A stretch of 64,000 nucleotides of DNA. Source: Coniferiporia sulphurascens (Eukaryota > Basidiomycota > Agaricomycetes > Hymenochaetales > Hymenochaetaceae). Shown one piece after another: positions 46,257-58,000 of the stretch. Position numbers and translations under genes: made by a program. Numbering within the stretch: position 1 is the first letter of the stretch; every line of letters begins with the position of its first letter. The notes under the pieces are model-generated. The model was given only the letters and a program-made list of their open reading frames with translations. It was not told where the DNA came from and made no database searches. The DNA lies in assembly GCA_002794785.1 (NCBI GenBank), contig NBBA01000003.1, positions 496,001 through 560,000 of the forward strand. Direction: 5' to 3'.

Positions 46257-48622
46257 AAAGTATCGTCGTTGACTGAGTTGTGCGGGTCGACGTGCATGGA
46301 AGGCGAAGAGGGGCGAGTAGTTGTAGTGTTGGAAAAGAGGTTCCGTCGTGAAGGGTGAACGTTAATAAGATTTGGGTTTGAGGAAGATGGTGACGGAGGA
46401 GAGGATAAGGTCATTCGGACTGGTGCTGGAAAACGGTTAAAATAAAGAGCCCGTTGAGAACAGTCAATAGAGTCAGCGGGGTGAGGGCCTGAACAGTTAA
46501 CACAAAAGAAATGATCGCATGGTTGATTTTCCTGGTAGCGGGCGCTAGAGCAACCCGAGCACATTTCACGATGTTGGGATGTGAGATGTCTTTTGGAGGC
46601 GCAGTATCGGCATCCGAGAGGTTGGTTACATTGAATAGTGAGGTGACCGAATTTCCAACACTTGGTACATTGAGAGAAGCGGGGTTTAGGTTTCCATTCG
46701 ACCGGTACCGTAGATTGACCAAAGATGAAGAAGACGGATGAAGTAACTTTGCGCAGTAGGTCGCCGTTGGGGTCTTCAAAGGCGAATGAAATAGAAGATC
46801 TGGGTTTAGTAATAAAGTCAGGGTTACGCGCCCATCTGGGAGGTTGGGTAATTTTTAGAGAACGGAATAAATCGTTAAGAAGGAGAGAACGGAGTATTTC
46901 GAGTTCGGTGAAAATTGGCAAGTTAGGCCCGTTAGAAGTGATAATATTGCTGATAATAACTTTTGACCATTTGGTGTCGCGAGTGATGGTAAGAGGATGG
47001 TTAGGTCGAAGTTCGAATGCCTCTTTGAGTATGGGAATGATGGTATTGATGGAATTGATAGAGATGTTGCTAGGGAATGAAAAGATACAGTTACCAGACA
47101 TATTCCAGTCTGCGCCTATGATTCGTATGTGTCGAGCTGTGGGTATGCGGTCGAGTTTCAGTTGTATACGGTCGATAAGCGTTTTTGAATTGGGCCTGAT
47201 AGAAAGCGGAATATTCTGTCCTTGAAAGCGTGCGACGTAGCGAGTGAGAGTTGAAATGGACGCGGGGGCCGACGGAAGTAACTTCGGTTGGACGGAAGGC
47301 ATATTGAGTCCGAGGTGGTCCTTATAGGTTAACGTATTTATTGGTTGGTTAACTATGGGATTGCGAATTAAGACGGGAGAGGGCGTGCGTTGTCTAGGTC
47401 CTAATGGTCGAATTCGGGTGTTGGTTTCGTGTTGGATAAGGGGTTGAATGAATCCGTGGCTGACGTTATCGGGTTCCTGTTCGGTGTCAGAAAAGGATAC
47501 GTGTCGGTTATCGCGAATCGTAGATGGGAATTCGTTAATGTTTGGTTTTTCTAGGGAAGCGACGGTTTCTTCAAGTTGAACTATGCGAGAAAAAAGGCGA
47601 GATTCTAGTTCTTGAGCGTGTTTTTTGTTTTGATCTTGAAGCGAGGATTTCAAGTTAGAAATCATTTCGGATATGGTGGAAATATCGTTTGTTGGTTTGT
47701 TTATGGGGCTAGGTTGGTCGATAATGTCGTCGTTGTCGTATGCGTTGTCATGAAGGGAGTCGGGGAATAAGATGGGATTCCTAACTTTAAAGTCGAATTG
47801 GCCTGCGTCATTGACGGTGATTTTGCGATAAGTGATTGGTGAAGATGGGTCGGCTGGGTGAATGATTGAAACTTTTGTGTTCGATGGAACGAAATGAAGG
47901 TGGAAAAGTTGAATGGCGTTAGCAAGCGAATTCATTGAATGGTCGGTGAGGTGTTGGTTATATTTAGACGGCCACGTTTTCGCGATTAGATCGAGAATTT
48001 GTTCAATTGATAGAGTCCATTCTTCAAAAGAGCCTGGTGCAAGAATGTTTTCAGTGGTGTTCCGGATTTCAGATATAATGATTTGGTCTTCAATGTTAGA
48101 TTCGTCAGGAGTGGGAGTAAAGCGAAGGTGACGGTGAGGAGCATGAGGTTCAGAAGAAGAAGACGAGTGTGATTGGCTGGAAGTTTGATGTGACAAAATA
48201 GGAGCTAAAGCGTGTGAGTGGCTCGTTTGACTCGTGTTGGGCTGGGAGGCTGCCTCAATGAGGGACTGAGAGTCAAGAGGAAAGACGACGTCCATGGGTG
48301 TAGCCACAGGTGCTGCGAGAGTAATATCTGAATAATTAGCATAAGTGGAAGAAAAGTCCTGAAAATGTGCATTGAATGAAGGGTCCTGAGAGGTGGGCAT
48401 AGATATAGTAGGAGGAGATTGCGACGATGGTAACGTTTGCTGATATCCTGTTATATTGATGTTTTTGTCGTATTCTGAATTTTCTTTAGGTGGAGAGGGA
48501 AGAGGACGAGGTGGTGAGTGGGATGCTGGGATGTTGGGTGATTGAGAATTGTATTGGTGCATTTCTTCAGGGGTGTTCGCGAATGTCTGGCTGCTGAAAG
48601 ATGGGTTAGGAGAGTTCGCCAT
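46253..48622 (-). CDS. LINE ORF1: nucleic-acid-binding Gag-like protein
   Basis: Intact 789-residue frame, no introns. The first half is Ser/Pro/Gln/Asn-rich and likely disordered. A short coiled-coil-like segment lies near residues 330-370 (QNKKHAQELESRLFSRIVQL). The C-terminal third has three zinc-knuckle-like motifs: CTKCWKFGHLTIQC (CX2CX4HX4C), CRYCASKRHLTSQHREMC and CVNCSGPHPADSIDC. Proteins of this type coat the element RNA and escort it to the nucleus. It ends DDTL with TGA inside the ATGA shared with ORF2. Confidence 0.93.
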   Translation of the reverse strand: MANSPNPSFSSQTFANTPEEMHQYNSQSPNIPASHSPPRPLPSPPKENSEYDKNINITGYQQTLPSSQSPPTISMPTSQDPSFNAHFQDFSSTYANYSDITLAAPVATPMDVVFPLDSQSLIEAASQPNTSQTSHSHALAPILSHQTSSQSHSSSSSEPHAPHRHLRFTPTPDESNIEDQIIISEIRNTTENILAPGSFEEWTLSIEQILDLIAKTWPSKYNQHLTDHSMNSLANAIQLFHLHFVPSNTKVSIIHPADPSSPITYRKITVNDAGQFDFKVRNPILFPDSLHDNAYDNDDIIDQPSPINKPTNDISTISEMISNLKSSLQDQNKKHAQELESRLFSRIVQLEETVASLEKPNINEFPSTIRDNRHVSFSDTEQEPDNVSHGFIQPLIQHETNTRIRPLGPRQRTPSPVLIRNPIVNQPINTLTYKDHLGLNMPSVQPKLLPSAPASISTLTRYVARFQGQNIPLSIRPNSKTLIDRIQLKLDRIPTARHIRIIGADWNMSGNCIFSFPSNISINSINTIIPILKEAFELRPNHPLTITRDTKWSKVIISNIITSNGPNLPIFTELEILRSLLLNDLFRSLKITQPPRWARNPDFITKPRSSISFAFEDPNGDLLRKVTSSVFFIFGQSTVPVEWKPKPRFSQCTKCWKFGHLTIQCNQPLGCRYCASKRHLTSQHREMCSGCSSARYQENQPCDHFFCVNCSGPHPADSIDCSQRALYFNRFPAPVRMTLSSPPSPSSSNPNLINVHPSRRNLFSNTTTTRPSSPSMHVDPHNSVNDDTL

Positions 48623-48817
48623 GGGGGAAAGAAAATAAAAGGGGGTAGGGGATGTGGAGGAAGTGGAAGTGGAGATGGTAAAGGTAGAGTGTAAAACAGC
48701 TCGACGGATGTCTACTGTGTGAGGGGACGAGGTGTGGGTGGTTAACCCAGGGAGTTTAGGGGCGGCGAAAGTGGCTGTGCTTGGGTTAGATGATGGTGGT
48801 CAGAGGTCAAGGGGTTG

Positions 48818-48831
48818 TGTGCAAGCCACAC
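48818..48831. repeat. Target-site duplication, right copy
   Basis: TGTGCAAGCCACAC beside the 5' end of the LINE, identical to 42096-42109. The flanking bases differ (C before the left copy, G before the right), so 14 bp is the exact length. Confidence 0.92.
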
Positions 48832-48995
48832 GAACGCGTCCGCGTCGCCTGGCACGAGCGTCTGTTCGCGAGTCACCAAATCCGAGTCTGCAACCACGGC
48901 ACAGGTAGAATTTTGCTCTCTAGGCTCATTCAAACAAATCGTATTGGCGTGCTGCTGCCTGATATAAGACCAGGAAGAACTGAAAGCTGTTCGAA
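48832..48995 (+). promoter_or_regulatory. Remaining APC8 promoter between LINE and start codon
   Basis: Only 164 bp of pre-insertion sequence remain between the right target-site copy and the APC8 ATG. Everything further upstream is now LINE sequence, with the LINE 5' end facing away from APC8. Confidence 0.6.
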
Positions 48996-51497
48996 ATGGA
49001 TGGAGATGTCGTGATCGCCCTGCGGAGGGCCGTGAAAGACTGCTCGGACAGAGGCCTCTACTATGCATCGAAGTGGTGCGCCTACCGCTTAGCTGACATA
49101 TTCGACTGTACGACCGCATTATGAGCGTTATACATCAACAGGGCATCCGAGCTCCTACTTGCAATCCCGGCGGAGCACCGAAAGACTGCAGGGTCCGCGC
49201 AGGCCGCTACGACAATGGACTTGGATGCGGACGCCGAGCTCGAGGTGGATGAGCAAGACACACTCGCGGCCGCCCGTGCACTCGGTGAGGCTAAAGAGTA
49301 CATGCGCGCATCACGCTTGCTTGGCGAGTGCAGGAGTGCGCGCGGCCGGTTTATGCGCTGGTACTTTGACTTTCTGGTGCGTAGACACATCATGTCTGGC
49401 GCTCCGAGTCCGCTACGCATAAGTACAAGCACGGGAGCTGACTGAATTTAAAGGCAGAGGAGAAGCGTGCGCTGAGGGACTGGCATAACCTTGACTGTAA
49501 GACGTGTCTGCCGTTTCTTGTGATGCTTGTTGCGTGTGTATATGCTGATCTCTTCAAAGATTCGTTGGCACAGAACAGTAAGTAGAGACAGGCTTCGTGC
49601 ACGTTCTACGTCCTCACTCGCAATTCTCGCCCAGCGAAGACTTCACATGTTCCGCATCAGCCTCCCGTACTGGTTAACATACACATACTGGAGCTTCTGG
49701 AGATGGTCTCGGATGAGACAGATCCATGGTTACTATTTCTGTGCGTCCGTATTTCCACACTCGATTAACCTGAGCCGCGAACAATGAGCCTTTAGCAAGG
49801 CTTTATTTCTGAAGCGGTTAGCGCGGAGGGAAGAAGCCGTCGAGGCAGCAATACTTTCTATCAAAGGCTATCCCTGGAACTGGTCGGCATGGCTGCTCCT
49901 CGCTAGTTGTATGGGCGATCGGGATGAAGTGAGTGAGCCCCTCCCTTCCCCTTGACGTTGTCCTAGTCCTTCTGACATGAAGGCACTACAAGCTTGGTGC
50001 CGTCATCCCCCTCATAGATGTCCCATCGGACCATCCGCTCATCGAGTTCTTCAAGATGAAAGTCATCGTCGACTTGCATGCCCCAGTTGAGGAGGATCTC
50101 ATCGTGTGTGAATATCTCCTTGGGGCCAATTTCTTTCCGAAGAGTGCATGGCTCATGGGCCTGCGGGCGGCCATTCTATACCATTTACATGGTATATTCG
50201 CTCATATTACTCGCTTACGCGCTGAAACTCACGCCCCGCCCCGGTCCCAGACTTCCACCGCTCCGAGGCTCAGTTCGACGCAATAATGAAGATTGACCCG
50301 ATGCGGCTCGACGACATCGACATCCTCTCAAATATCCTGTACGTCGCAGAGAATCGTGTAAAGCTCTCCAAGCTTGCGCATTATTACCTGAGCATCGACA
50401 AGGACCGGCCCGAGGTGTGCTGCATGGTCGGAAACCACTACTCGCTGCGCGGAGAGCCCGAACGCGCGATCCAGTACTTCCGCCGTGCAACGGAGCTAGA
50501 CCAGTCTTACCTTCCCGCGTGGACGCTTATGGGCCACGAGTACGTGGAGATCAAGAACTCGCAAGCGGCGATCGAGTCGTATCGAAGAGCGATTGGTAGG
50601 TATTATTGAACCTCCGAAGTACACAGCCCTTGACGTCTTTTCTCTCAGACGTCAATCGAAAGGATTACAGGGCGTGGTACGGCCTCGGTCAGGCTTACGA
50701 GCTTCTTAATATGCATCAATACTCCTTGCATTACTATCAGCGGGCAACCGCTTTACGGTATTTCAATCTTCCTTGTGTTAAAAACCCATCTAATCGAGTC
50801 GATAAAGACCGTACGATGTTCGCATCTGGCAGGCACAGGGAATGTGCTACGAGGAAATGGGACGGTACGTACGCTCCCGAGCATAATTGTTTTTATAGCA
50901 CCTGAGGCGCGGACGTTCTGTCACGCTCCTTTTTTTCCTAAAGGCCCCGGGAAGCTATCGAGTGCCTCGAGCGCGCACGCCTCGGTGCGGACCCTAACGA
51001 CACAACTTTGGGCACGCGGCTTGCCAAGCTTTTTGACGAGATTGAGGACTACCGTTCTGCCGCAAGCTACCACCAGCACATAGTCGACACCTCCCTATGT
51101 GCGTTCCACACGCACCCTCTTCTCCTCTTCCTCTTCCACCCCATTGTGCTAGCACCCGCGCACTCGAACTGATTGCTCCCTGCCTGCAGACGAAAACAAG
51201 CCGACGTTCCAGTTCGCCAAATCACTCATCTACGTCGCACGCTTCCACCTCGACCGCGGCGGTGGCGACCTCGAGCGGGCGCGCCAGTACGCAGAGCGTG
51301 TCGCACAGAGCAGCGCGGAGGAGGTTGGCAACGCGAAAGAGCTCCTCCGTCGCATCGAGGTGCACATCACTAACGTCGGTGCGGGTGGGAGTGCTGGGAC
51401 GGCGACGATGGGAACGGAAACAGACATAGGGAGAGGAGGGCCTAGTGTGCCTCCTCCGTCAACGGCGGCCAGCGGCACATCTGGTACATCAAGTTGA
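48996..51497 (+). CDS. CDC23: APC8/CDC23, anaphase-promoting complex TPR subunit
   Basis: About ten exons and 600-650 residues. The N-terminus ([32 protein letters not shown]) and the spacer [20 protein letters not shown] match the Cdc23/APC8 start. The C-terminal half is a run of TPR repeats: [92 protein letters not shown] and ATFGT-like later units. The tail is Ser/Gly/Pro-rich. The subunit scaffolds the ubiquitin ligase that triggers anaphase by degrading securin and cyclins. Intron 1 lies near 49073-49140. The gene itself looks intact; a LINE insertion sits just upstream. Confidence 0.9.
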
Positions 51498-51902
51498 TGC
51501 GTATTTTTGCTTTGCTTACCGTTTCTCCGAGGCTACGCTCCTGCTGTACTCCTAGAGATCAAGATTCCATAAAACGTTATGATTTCATAAAATGTTTGTC
51601 ATTACGAATAACAGAGAGAGGAAGTGGGTAACCACGACGAATGGCGAAATACGACTATACGACTACGATTTGTTTTCCAAAATCCTGCTGTACAGTATAT
51701 CATACATAACAAAACCTGAAAAGTTCGATGGTATCTACAACGAACGCGCCACTGATCTTCCTGTCGTCAGACACACTTATCTATGTGACAAGCGCACAAA
51801 TAAAGAAAAAACAAACTAGTGGAACAACGCGGAAGTCATGAGCCAAACAAGTCCCCCGAAGGAAAGAGAGCGATAGAACAAAGATTTCTTCGGAGGAAGA
51901 TA
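51498..51902. other. Convergent 3' intergenic region
   Basis: 405 bp shared by the 3' ends of APC8 (+) and the NIPA transporter (-). AT-rich; probably two 3' UTRs. No gene recognised. Confidence 0.45.
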
Positions 51903-54647
51903 CTAAAAACGTCCAGACGAGGATCCCACAAGCCGTATCCCGCCGTGCATTACGTTCTCCTCATCGGAAGCATTCGTGTCCTCATCAAGCGATGGACTGT
52001 GTACAAGACTGACACTCTCCTCCTTGTCGTCTATACCCTTCGGATACCGTCGGTCGCTAGATGAACGCCGTTGGCCCCGACTTCGCCATCCACCCCCCAC
52101 ATCATCGTCTGGCGAAAAGCGTGAGCGTGGAGGCAGAGGTTGTGTTGCTGCCCCTCCCGCGAAACTCGACCCAACTGCCGTTGCGGGGGACTCAGCAAAC
52201 GGATCAGTCCACGGCAGATTTTTCTGACTTGCGAACACCGTCGCTGGCGCCGTGCGCAAGGGACCGGGGCTCGAACTGTAATCTGAGTTTGAAACAGCTG
52301 GAGGGCCCGTAGCAAAGTGTTGAGGTCGAGGATGTTGTAATGGCAGACCTTCCGTGGACCCTTTCACGGGCTCTTCGTTAATTGGTGTCATCGAATTTAA
52401 CGACATACCCCCTGGCGAGAATGAACGATATGATACGTCGCGTCGTTCATGTGTTGCTAATTCCGAACCCATACCCTTTGTCGGATATTTGTGCACTACA
52501 TCCTCCGTCCCGAACTTGATTGTCGACTGCCGAGGTGGGAGGGGCGATAATCCAGGGGCAGTGAAAACGGATCCCCGCTCCGAATTCCCGTCAATGCTGA
52601 GCGAAGGCACTGGTGCATCATAAAGTTGGTGTCTCTGGTAGCCTTCGAATTGTGAGTCGGGGCCTTGTCCGTGTCGGGAACGGACAGTGCTTGCGGTTCG
52701 ACTGGACATACTCATTCGTCGAACGCTGCGTGCGCGAATCATACTTCCCAGAGGACCGAACGACCCGCGAATGGAGTCTATGCCCGGATCTTCAACACCC
52801 GAAAGGTCCTTCTCATCCTTGACAGTATTGCTACGTGCAGCTTGGAGTAGCATTGTCGAACGCCGATCAAGCCTGCTCCCGAACTCCGACGGGTCAATCT
52901 TCGACATCTGCAAAATTGTGATGCCGCAACAAATAACCAAAAAACCCATGACGACTGTTATGATTTGTGATGCGGTTGTCTTGAATCCTTGGAACAGCAC
53001 CACAGACGTGACCATTGAAAAGAAGGTGACTAGCAGCCAAAATTAGACCATAGCTCCGCAATATCTCAGGACAAGCTCACAAATGACATAATATGTAGGG
53101 GTGACTGAAGGTCTGTCAGTCAGTGAACATATAAAAAACAAGAGCGTAAAATAGTTACCCATCGCTAATAAATTTAAGATGGTTCAATATTGATGTGTTT
53201 CCCAAATGGATTAGACCCACCAGTATTGAATAGGGCCAACGCCACATTGAGGTAATAGACTTCCGTAACTAAATGCAGTTCGAGGATCGAATACGCCGCT
53301 TATAATGAAATACCACGCACTTAATGTAACTGCTACAAAGATCAATAGAAAATAAATGAACCAATATTTGAACTGTTTATAGATGAGAATATCCTGGTAA
53401 ATGGGGCACATCTAAAAAAAGAAGTAAACAGGAGGCGTACTTGATTGTCTCCATAGGCCGTCGTTACTATGGCAGAGCCCAAGCCTGTTGTAACGCTGAC
53501 ACTAATGCCACCTATCATACTGCAAACCATGATATACCACAGCATAGACTTCTTCCCGTATCTTTCGAGTAACCATAAGATATATGTAGTGCACGTTATA
53601 CAAGAGTACTCACTTTGGTGCAAAGTAAAATATAATCACAAGTGCCGCAACTATAAGGACGCCAGCATAGGACAGGAATCCGGGTGCAATGAAAAGCTTC
53701 TCGAATTCTCTTATTTGCCCGACTGAGCTCTCCTGTGGACCTAAAAACCGGAACGACGTATTAGACGGCTTTACTTGGAGGCCAAGGTACGGGTTTGGAG
53801 TTACCGTTTAGCGCAATAATAACAGATCCAAGCTATTGAAAAAATACGGATAGCGCTCAGTGACCGGTCTCACTCCAAACCAGCCAACTTACAATACATA
53901 ACGCACACCCCACCCAACCAAAGAATGACAGCTTCTCGTTCAAAAAGAGCGACGAGAGTATAGCACAGATCACGACAGAAAGCGCTCCTAATGGTGTCTG
54001 AAATGTGTGCAACGTCAGCAAACGGGAACCGCACGAGGGTGACCGAGACAGCGCAACGCACGACAACAAGTGCTTCTACAAACGCATACGCTGTGAATGG
54101 GTATCAGATATCTCGTCCAGGTTTAACGGAGAACGGGTAGCTCACCTGCAAAATTACATAGTTCTCCCATAATCATCACTATCTTATTTGAATAATACTG
54201 TGTCTGAACATGGAGCGGGGCACGCACTAGTCATCCCTGTCCACCATAGCGGCTGATAGAGGAACATCGATCATAAGAAACAATTAAAGAAATGTTAACA
54301 AGCCCGCTCACCGATTTGAGGTAACCAACGCCCTCCCCGGCCGCACCGCCCGCCTGCGAGCGTAGCAACCCCTTCTTCTTGAAGACAAAGCTTGACCCTA
54401 TTAACAAGCCACTCGCGACAGCGCTGGGCGTCCGCACATAAGCATCCGTCTCTTGCACAAATACCACCCAGTCTTACAGGATAATTCCGACAATCTGATG
54501 TGGAAAGCACTTCAGATTGGCGAGCACACGCGTTTGTTTAGTGGAGCCACACACCTTTAGGTTCGAGCTTACTGTTATAGTTGCTGAGGCTGAGGTTGTC
54601 GCTGAAGCAGCAGCGCTGGCAGTCGATGAGGCCGATGCTGACGACAT
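51903..54647 (-). CDS. NIPA-type magnesium transporter, paralogue 1
   Basis: About ten exons. The short N-terminus is Ser/Ala-rich. Tiny exons then join to [40 protein letters not shown] and PLWWTGMT. Membrane segments follow with [70 protein letters not shown] and VTPTYYVIF, all NIPA (DUF803) hallmarks. The last exon adds [20 protein letters not shown] and a cytosolic tail of about 300 residues rich in Ser/Pro/Arg. Family members move Mg2+ and are predicted to span the membrane about nine times. The ATG at 54647 was chosen; no ATG lies in the frame just upstream. A close relative begins at 62766. Confidence 0.88.
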
Positions 54648-55059
54648 ACCCACCAACAAAAGCGGCGACGTCGAAGAATGGGTCGGTGAGAAGGTAAAAG
54701 GGTATTATGTAGTGGGCACGGACGGAGTACTAATCCAGTGCGCGCCCAGGCGAGCACTGGTGTCCTGTATTTATTACGTAAGAAGGGTGATCCTTCATGT
54801 CTCGGGCCACCTTTAACTGCGGATGTGACAAAAAGGTAATCACGATAAAAATAACATACTGTACATAGCTTTACTTATACTTTACAATTACTACTTGGAG
54901 TCCAAAATAACGTTAGCAGATGATAAAATGAGGAAGGGAATGATGGCGGTACAGACAAAGCAGAGATCTACGTGAATAATGCAGAAGGGGATGCCGAGAT
55001 ATGAAAGATAAATACCAAAGCAAGGATGAGACCAAGAATGAAAACCCGAGTACACTCAA
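54648..55059. other. Intergenic region between adenylate cyclase and NIPA 1
   Basis: 412 bp, both genes on the minus strand. It should hold the adenylate cyclase 3' UTR and the NIPA promoter. Nothing else seen. Confidence 0.4.
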
Positions 55060-58000
55060 TCAAGAAACTTCTCCCTGTGGAACCATGGGCATAGCGGCCT
55101 GCAACAGAGTCAACACCTGGATCAATGTCCGTTCATCAACTGTTGCTCCACGTTGCAGATCCGACAGTATCGTCCGCGGCACGTCGCCCATACATCGTAA
55201 TGTCAGCGTTGTCAGCGCACTTTCTATCCGTAAGGAAAGAGAGTCCAAAATCGCCATTAGCTCTCGGTCCGTCGCTTTGTCGCTAAAGTTCGGTATGAGC
55301 GTGTTGGGGTCAGCGTACATGACCACGTTATCCTGTGCCGCCGGCGCGAGCTCTGCCACGTTCGTTGTGCTAGCTGCACTGCCTTTGCGCGGCGGCAAAG
55401 GTCGGAGCACACGCGACGACGTAAGCGCCTCCAGGCGAACGCACAGCGTCGCCAGCTCGCGCATTTGCGTGACACTGAACTGTACGCGAGAGCCTGCCGC
55501 GTCCGGTTCGTCAGAGTTAATTAGTTCGAGACGGCCCGCGAGCTCCTTCGGATACACGAGCGTGAGCATCTCCGGTATCTCGAGTCCCTTCATGCGCTTT
55601 TCGCCGACGTGGACAAGCTCGAGACCAATGCGAGAGATGGAGTCACAAAGTGCCTTCAACGCTGGATCAGACTCATCAGACTTCCTATTCAGCACGCGCG
55701 CGTTGATTTCGCGCATAATGTCCGCGCTGCACATAATCTGCCCACCGCCTGCGCTTCCGCAGATGCGCGCCGCTCTGTTGACCATTGGGCCGAAGTAATC
55801 CATACGATGTGTTATAGGGTCCGGCTCGCACACGGGTGTTCCGCAGTGCATTCCCATACGCACCGAAAGACCGCGTTCAATGAGTTTGCCGCTACGGTCA
55901 AAAGTCTCCTTCCCGTCTTCGCACTCCAAAATTTCCAGGGGCCACGACTCATGCAGTAGATCAAGCTGGACCGTAAGAGCCCACTTGATAGCAGAGGGCA
56001 CACTCTGAAACGAGCACATGAAAGCATCACCTTCCGTTTTGACTTCATAGCCTCCGCATAATCTGAGTTGTCGACGCAACAATTGATTGTGCAAGCGCAT
56101 AGCTGTTGGCATCCCTGCATTAGCGTCCCAAAGGTGTGTCGAATTACGAATATCTGTGAAGACAAGCGCTATATGGCCCGTCGGAGCGAGAACTTCTTGA
56201 GGGAGCCTGGACAACTGGACGTCACCAATATCCTGTGTCTTCGGCTTCGGCTTTCGCGCGAGATATGTTTCCACCTCAGTCAGGGAGCCTACAGTCGCTT
56301 GTCTCGAGCGTGCTTCGAACAGGCCGGACACAGAAATCACCATGATCATAGTCCCTCCGTCGGCGCCATAGCTGATAGCAAAGTCGCGTAACTTCTGCGC
56401 GGCAATCATCGGATCGTCCTTTTCCGAACGCGCAATATCCACAGCAGTGCGGTACGAAACGTAATCCCACAGTCCTCGGTTGGCAATGATTATGAACTCG
56501 TCCAGCTCTGAAAGCTCCCAAGTAATTATGTCCGGCCTCGGGTTTACTGCAGGCAAGAGGTGGTAAAATCCAAAGGAGCGTGAAACTTCGATCTCCTCGT
56601 TGACCAAGCCCCTCGGAGAGACCCAACCTTCCGCAGCACGAATACGAGCAGTCTCGCCTCGATCGAAGGGCTCATGCTTCCGAGAAACCAAGTACGCTGT
56701 GCCTTGCCGCGAGATAACCGCCAGCGCGTCGCCCGCATTGGCCACGTGAATGGTCTTCCCAACGAAATACACAACAATTCCCGACGCGCCATTCCGCAAA
56801 ATCGACAAGTCGTTTGTCAAGGATGATGCTGTTGCCGTCGAGGAGCTCGCCGTCGACATTTTCCGGCTGAGATTGGCGCTTGCCGTTAGGAAGGCATGCA
56901 TGCTCTTATTGAGCTCCAGGAACGTCCGTCGAAGCGCGTCCTTGGCGGTCTCTTTGGCAGTCCTGTCGAGCCTTTCCAGCTGGTGCGCAAAAACCTTGAC
57001 GAAGTTCTCACACAGGTACTTGGAGATACGGTTGTTTATCGGAGATGTGTCGAAGCGTCCAAACATCGCAAATATACACTCGTCATTCCTGCCCCGAAAA
57101 TCAGGTACGACAACGTCAAGCATGCTGAGGTGATCCTTCTTTCCCAGTGTGTCTGCGATTCCGTACGCCATCTGGTTTACTTCCGAAAGGGACGTCCGTA
57201 CTCGGCGCGATTCATCGTCCTCCGGGATGGCCGTAGTGACAGTAACGTCCATGAGTCCGAGAACACGAAGCTGACTGAGTTCAGCGAAATCCGCAAGGAC
57301 TTTGCGATTGTTCGCCTGTTGGTGTGCCATGGACATGCGACTTTGGTCAGGCTGGATTTTCAGCCGTTTATTTCCCGACAGATTAAGGTACTTCAGTGCT
57401 TTGTTAAAGTTCCTAAATAAATTGATTAAGACCACCTTCTTTGACGGTTGAACGTGATTCGAATGCAGAGACTTACCAATTCCAGTCGAACTCCCAATTA
57501 TTTATGTTGTACTTGAGAACGTTACTTCCGACATCCAGCACGGTCAGGCTTTTCAGCTTTCCCAGCTCGGAAGGGAGCACCTGCAGCTTATTACCATTTA
57601 AGAACATGACGGTCAGATTCGTCAGGCGATGCAAGTCCTCCGTTGGAATGGTTGAGAGCTTGTTGCCACTGAGATAGATCTCCCCCAATGACGTTAAATT
57701 ACGGAAGAACGATGATGGCAGCTCCTGTATGTTGTTGAACGAAAGGTTCAGCACGCGAAGCTCGCGTAGCACCGTGAGCGGATGAAGCACTTCGTCTGAA
57801 AGCCTGTTCTCTCCCAAGTACAGCCGTTGGAGCGATCGCGCTAGCGGTGGGAGCGAGCGTACAGACGACTGGCTGAGGATTGATCCAGCTGTGGATGGCT
57901 TTCGCGGCACCTCCTTCAGAGGAGGGGCAAGCGCGAATGTGTCCAGAGATGAGAGGTTGTCTACACTCGCCGTCGGACTCGGAGGATCATGCCAGTTGAT

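Larger units (their letters stand above)
42110..48817 (-). mobile_element. Full-length non-LTR retrotransposon (LINE, Tad1-like)
   Basis: The element runs on the minus strand for 6,708 bp and is bounded by perfect 14-bp direct repeats. Order in sense direction: 5' UTR of 195 nt (48817-48623), ORF1 with zinc knuckles, ORF2 with endonuclease, reverse transcriptase and RNase H, 3' UTR of about 160 nt, and a poly(A) tail of 40 nt (poly-T at 42110-42149). Both ORFs are intact. Apurinic-type endonuclease, RNase H after the RT and CCHC motifs in ORF1 fit the fungal Tad1 group, but clade placement is inference. Base composition is clearly more AT-rich than neighbouring genes. Perfect repeats, a long tail and intact ORFs indicate a recent insertion. 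Confidence 0.96.
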
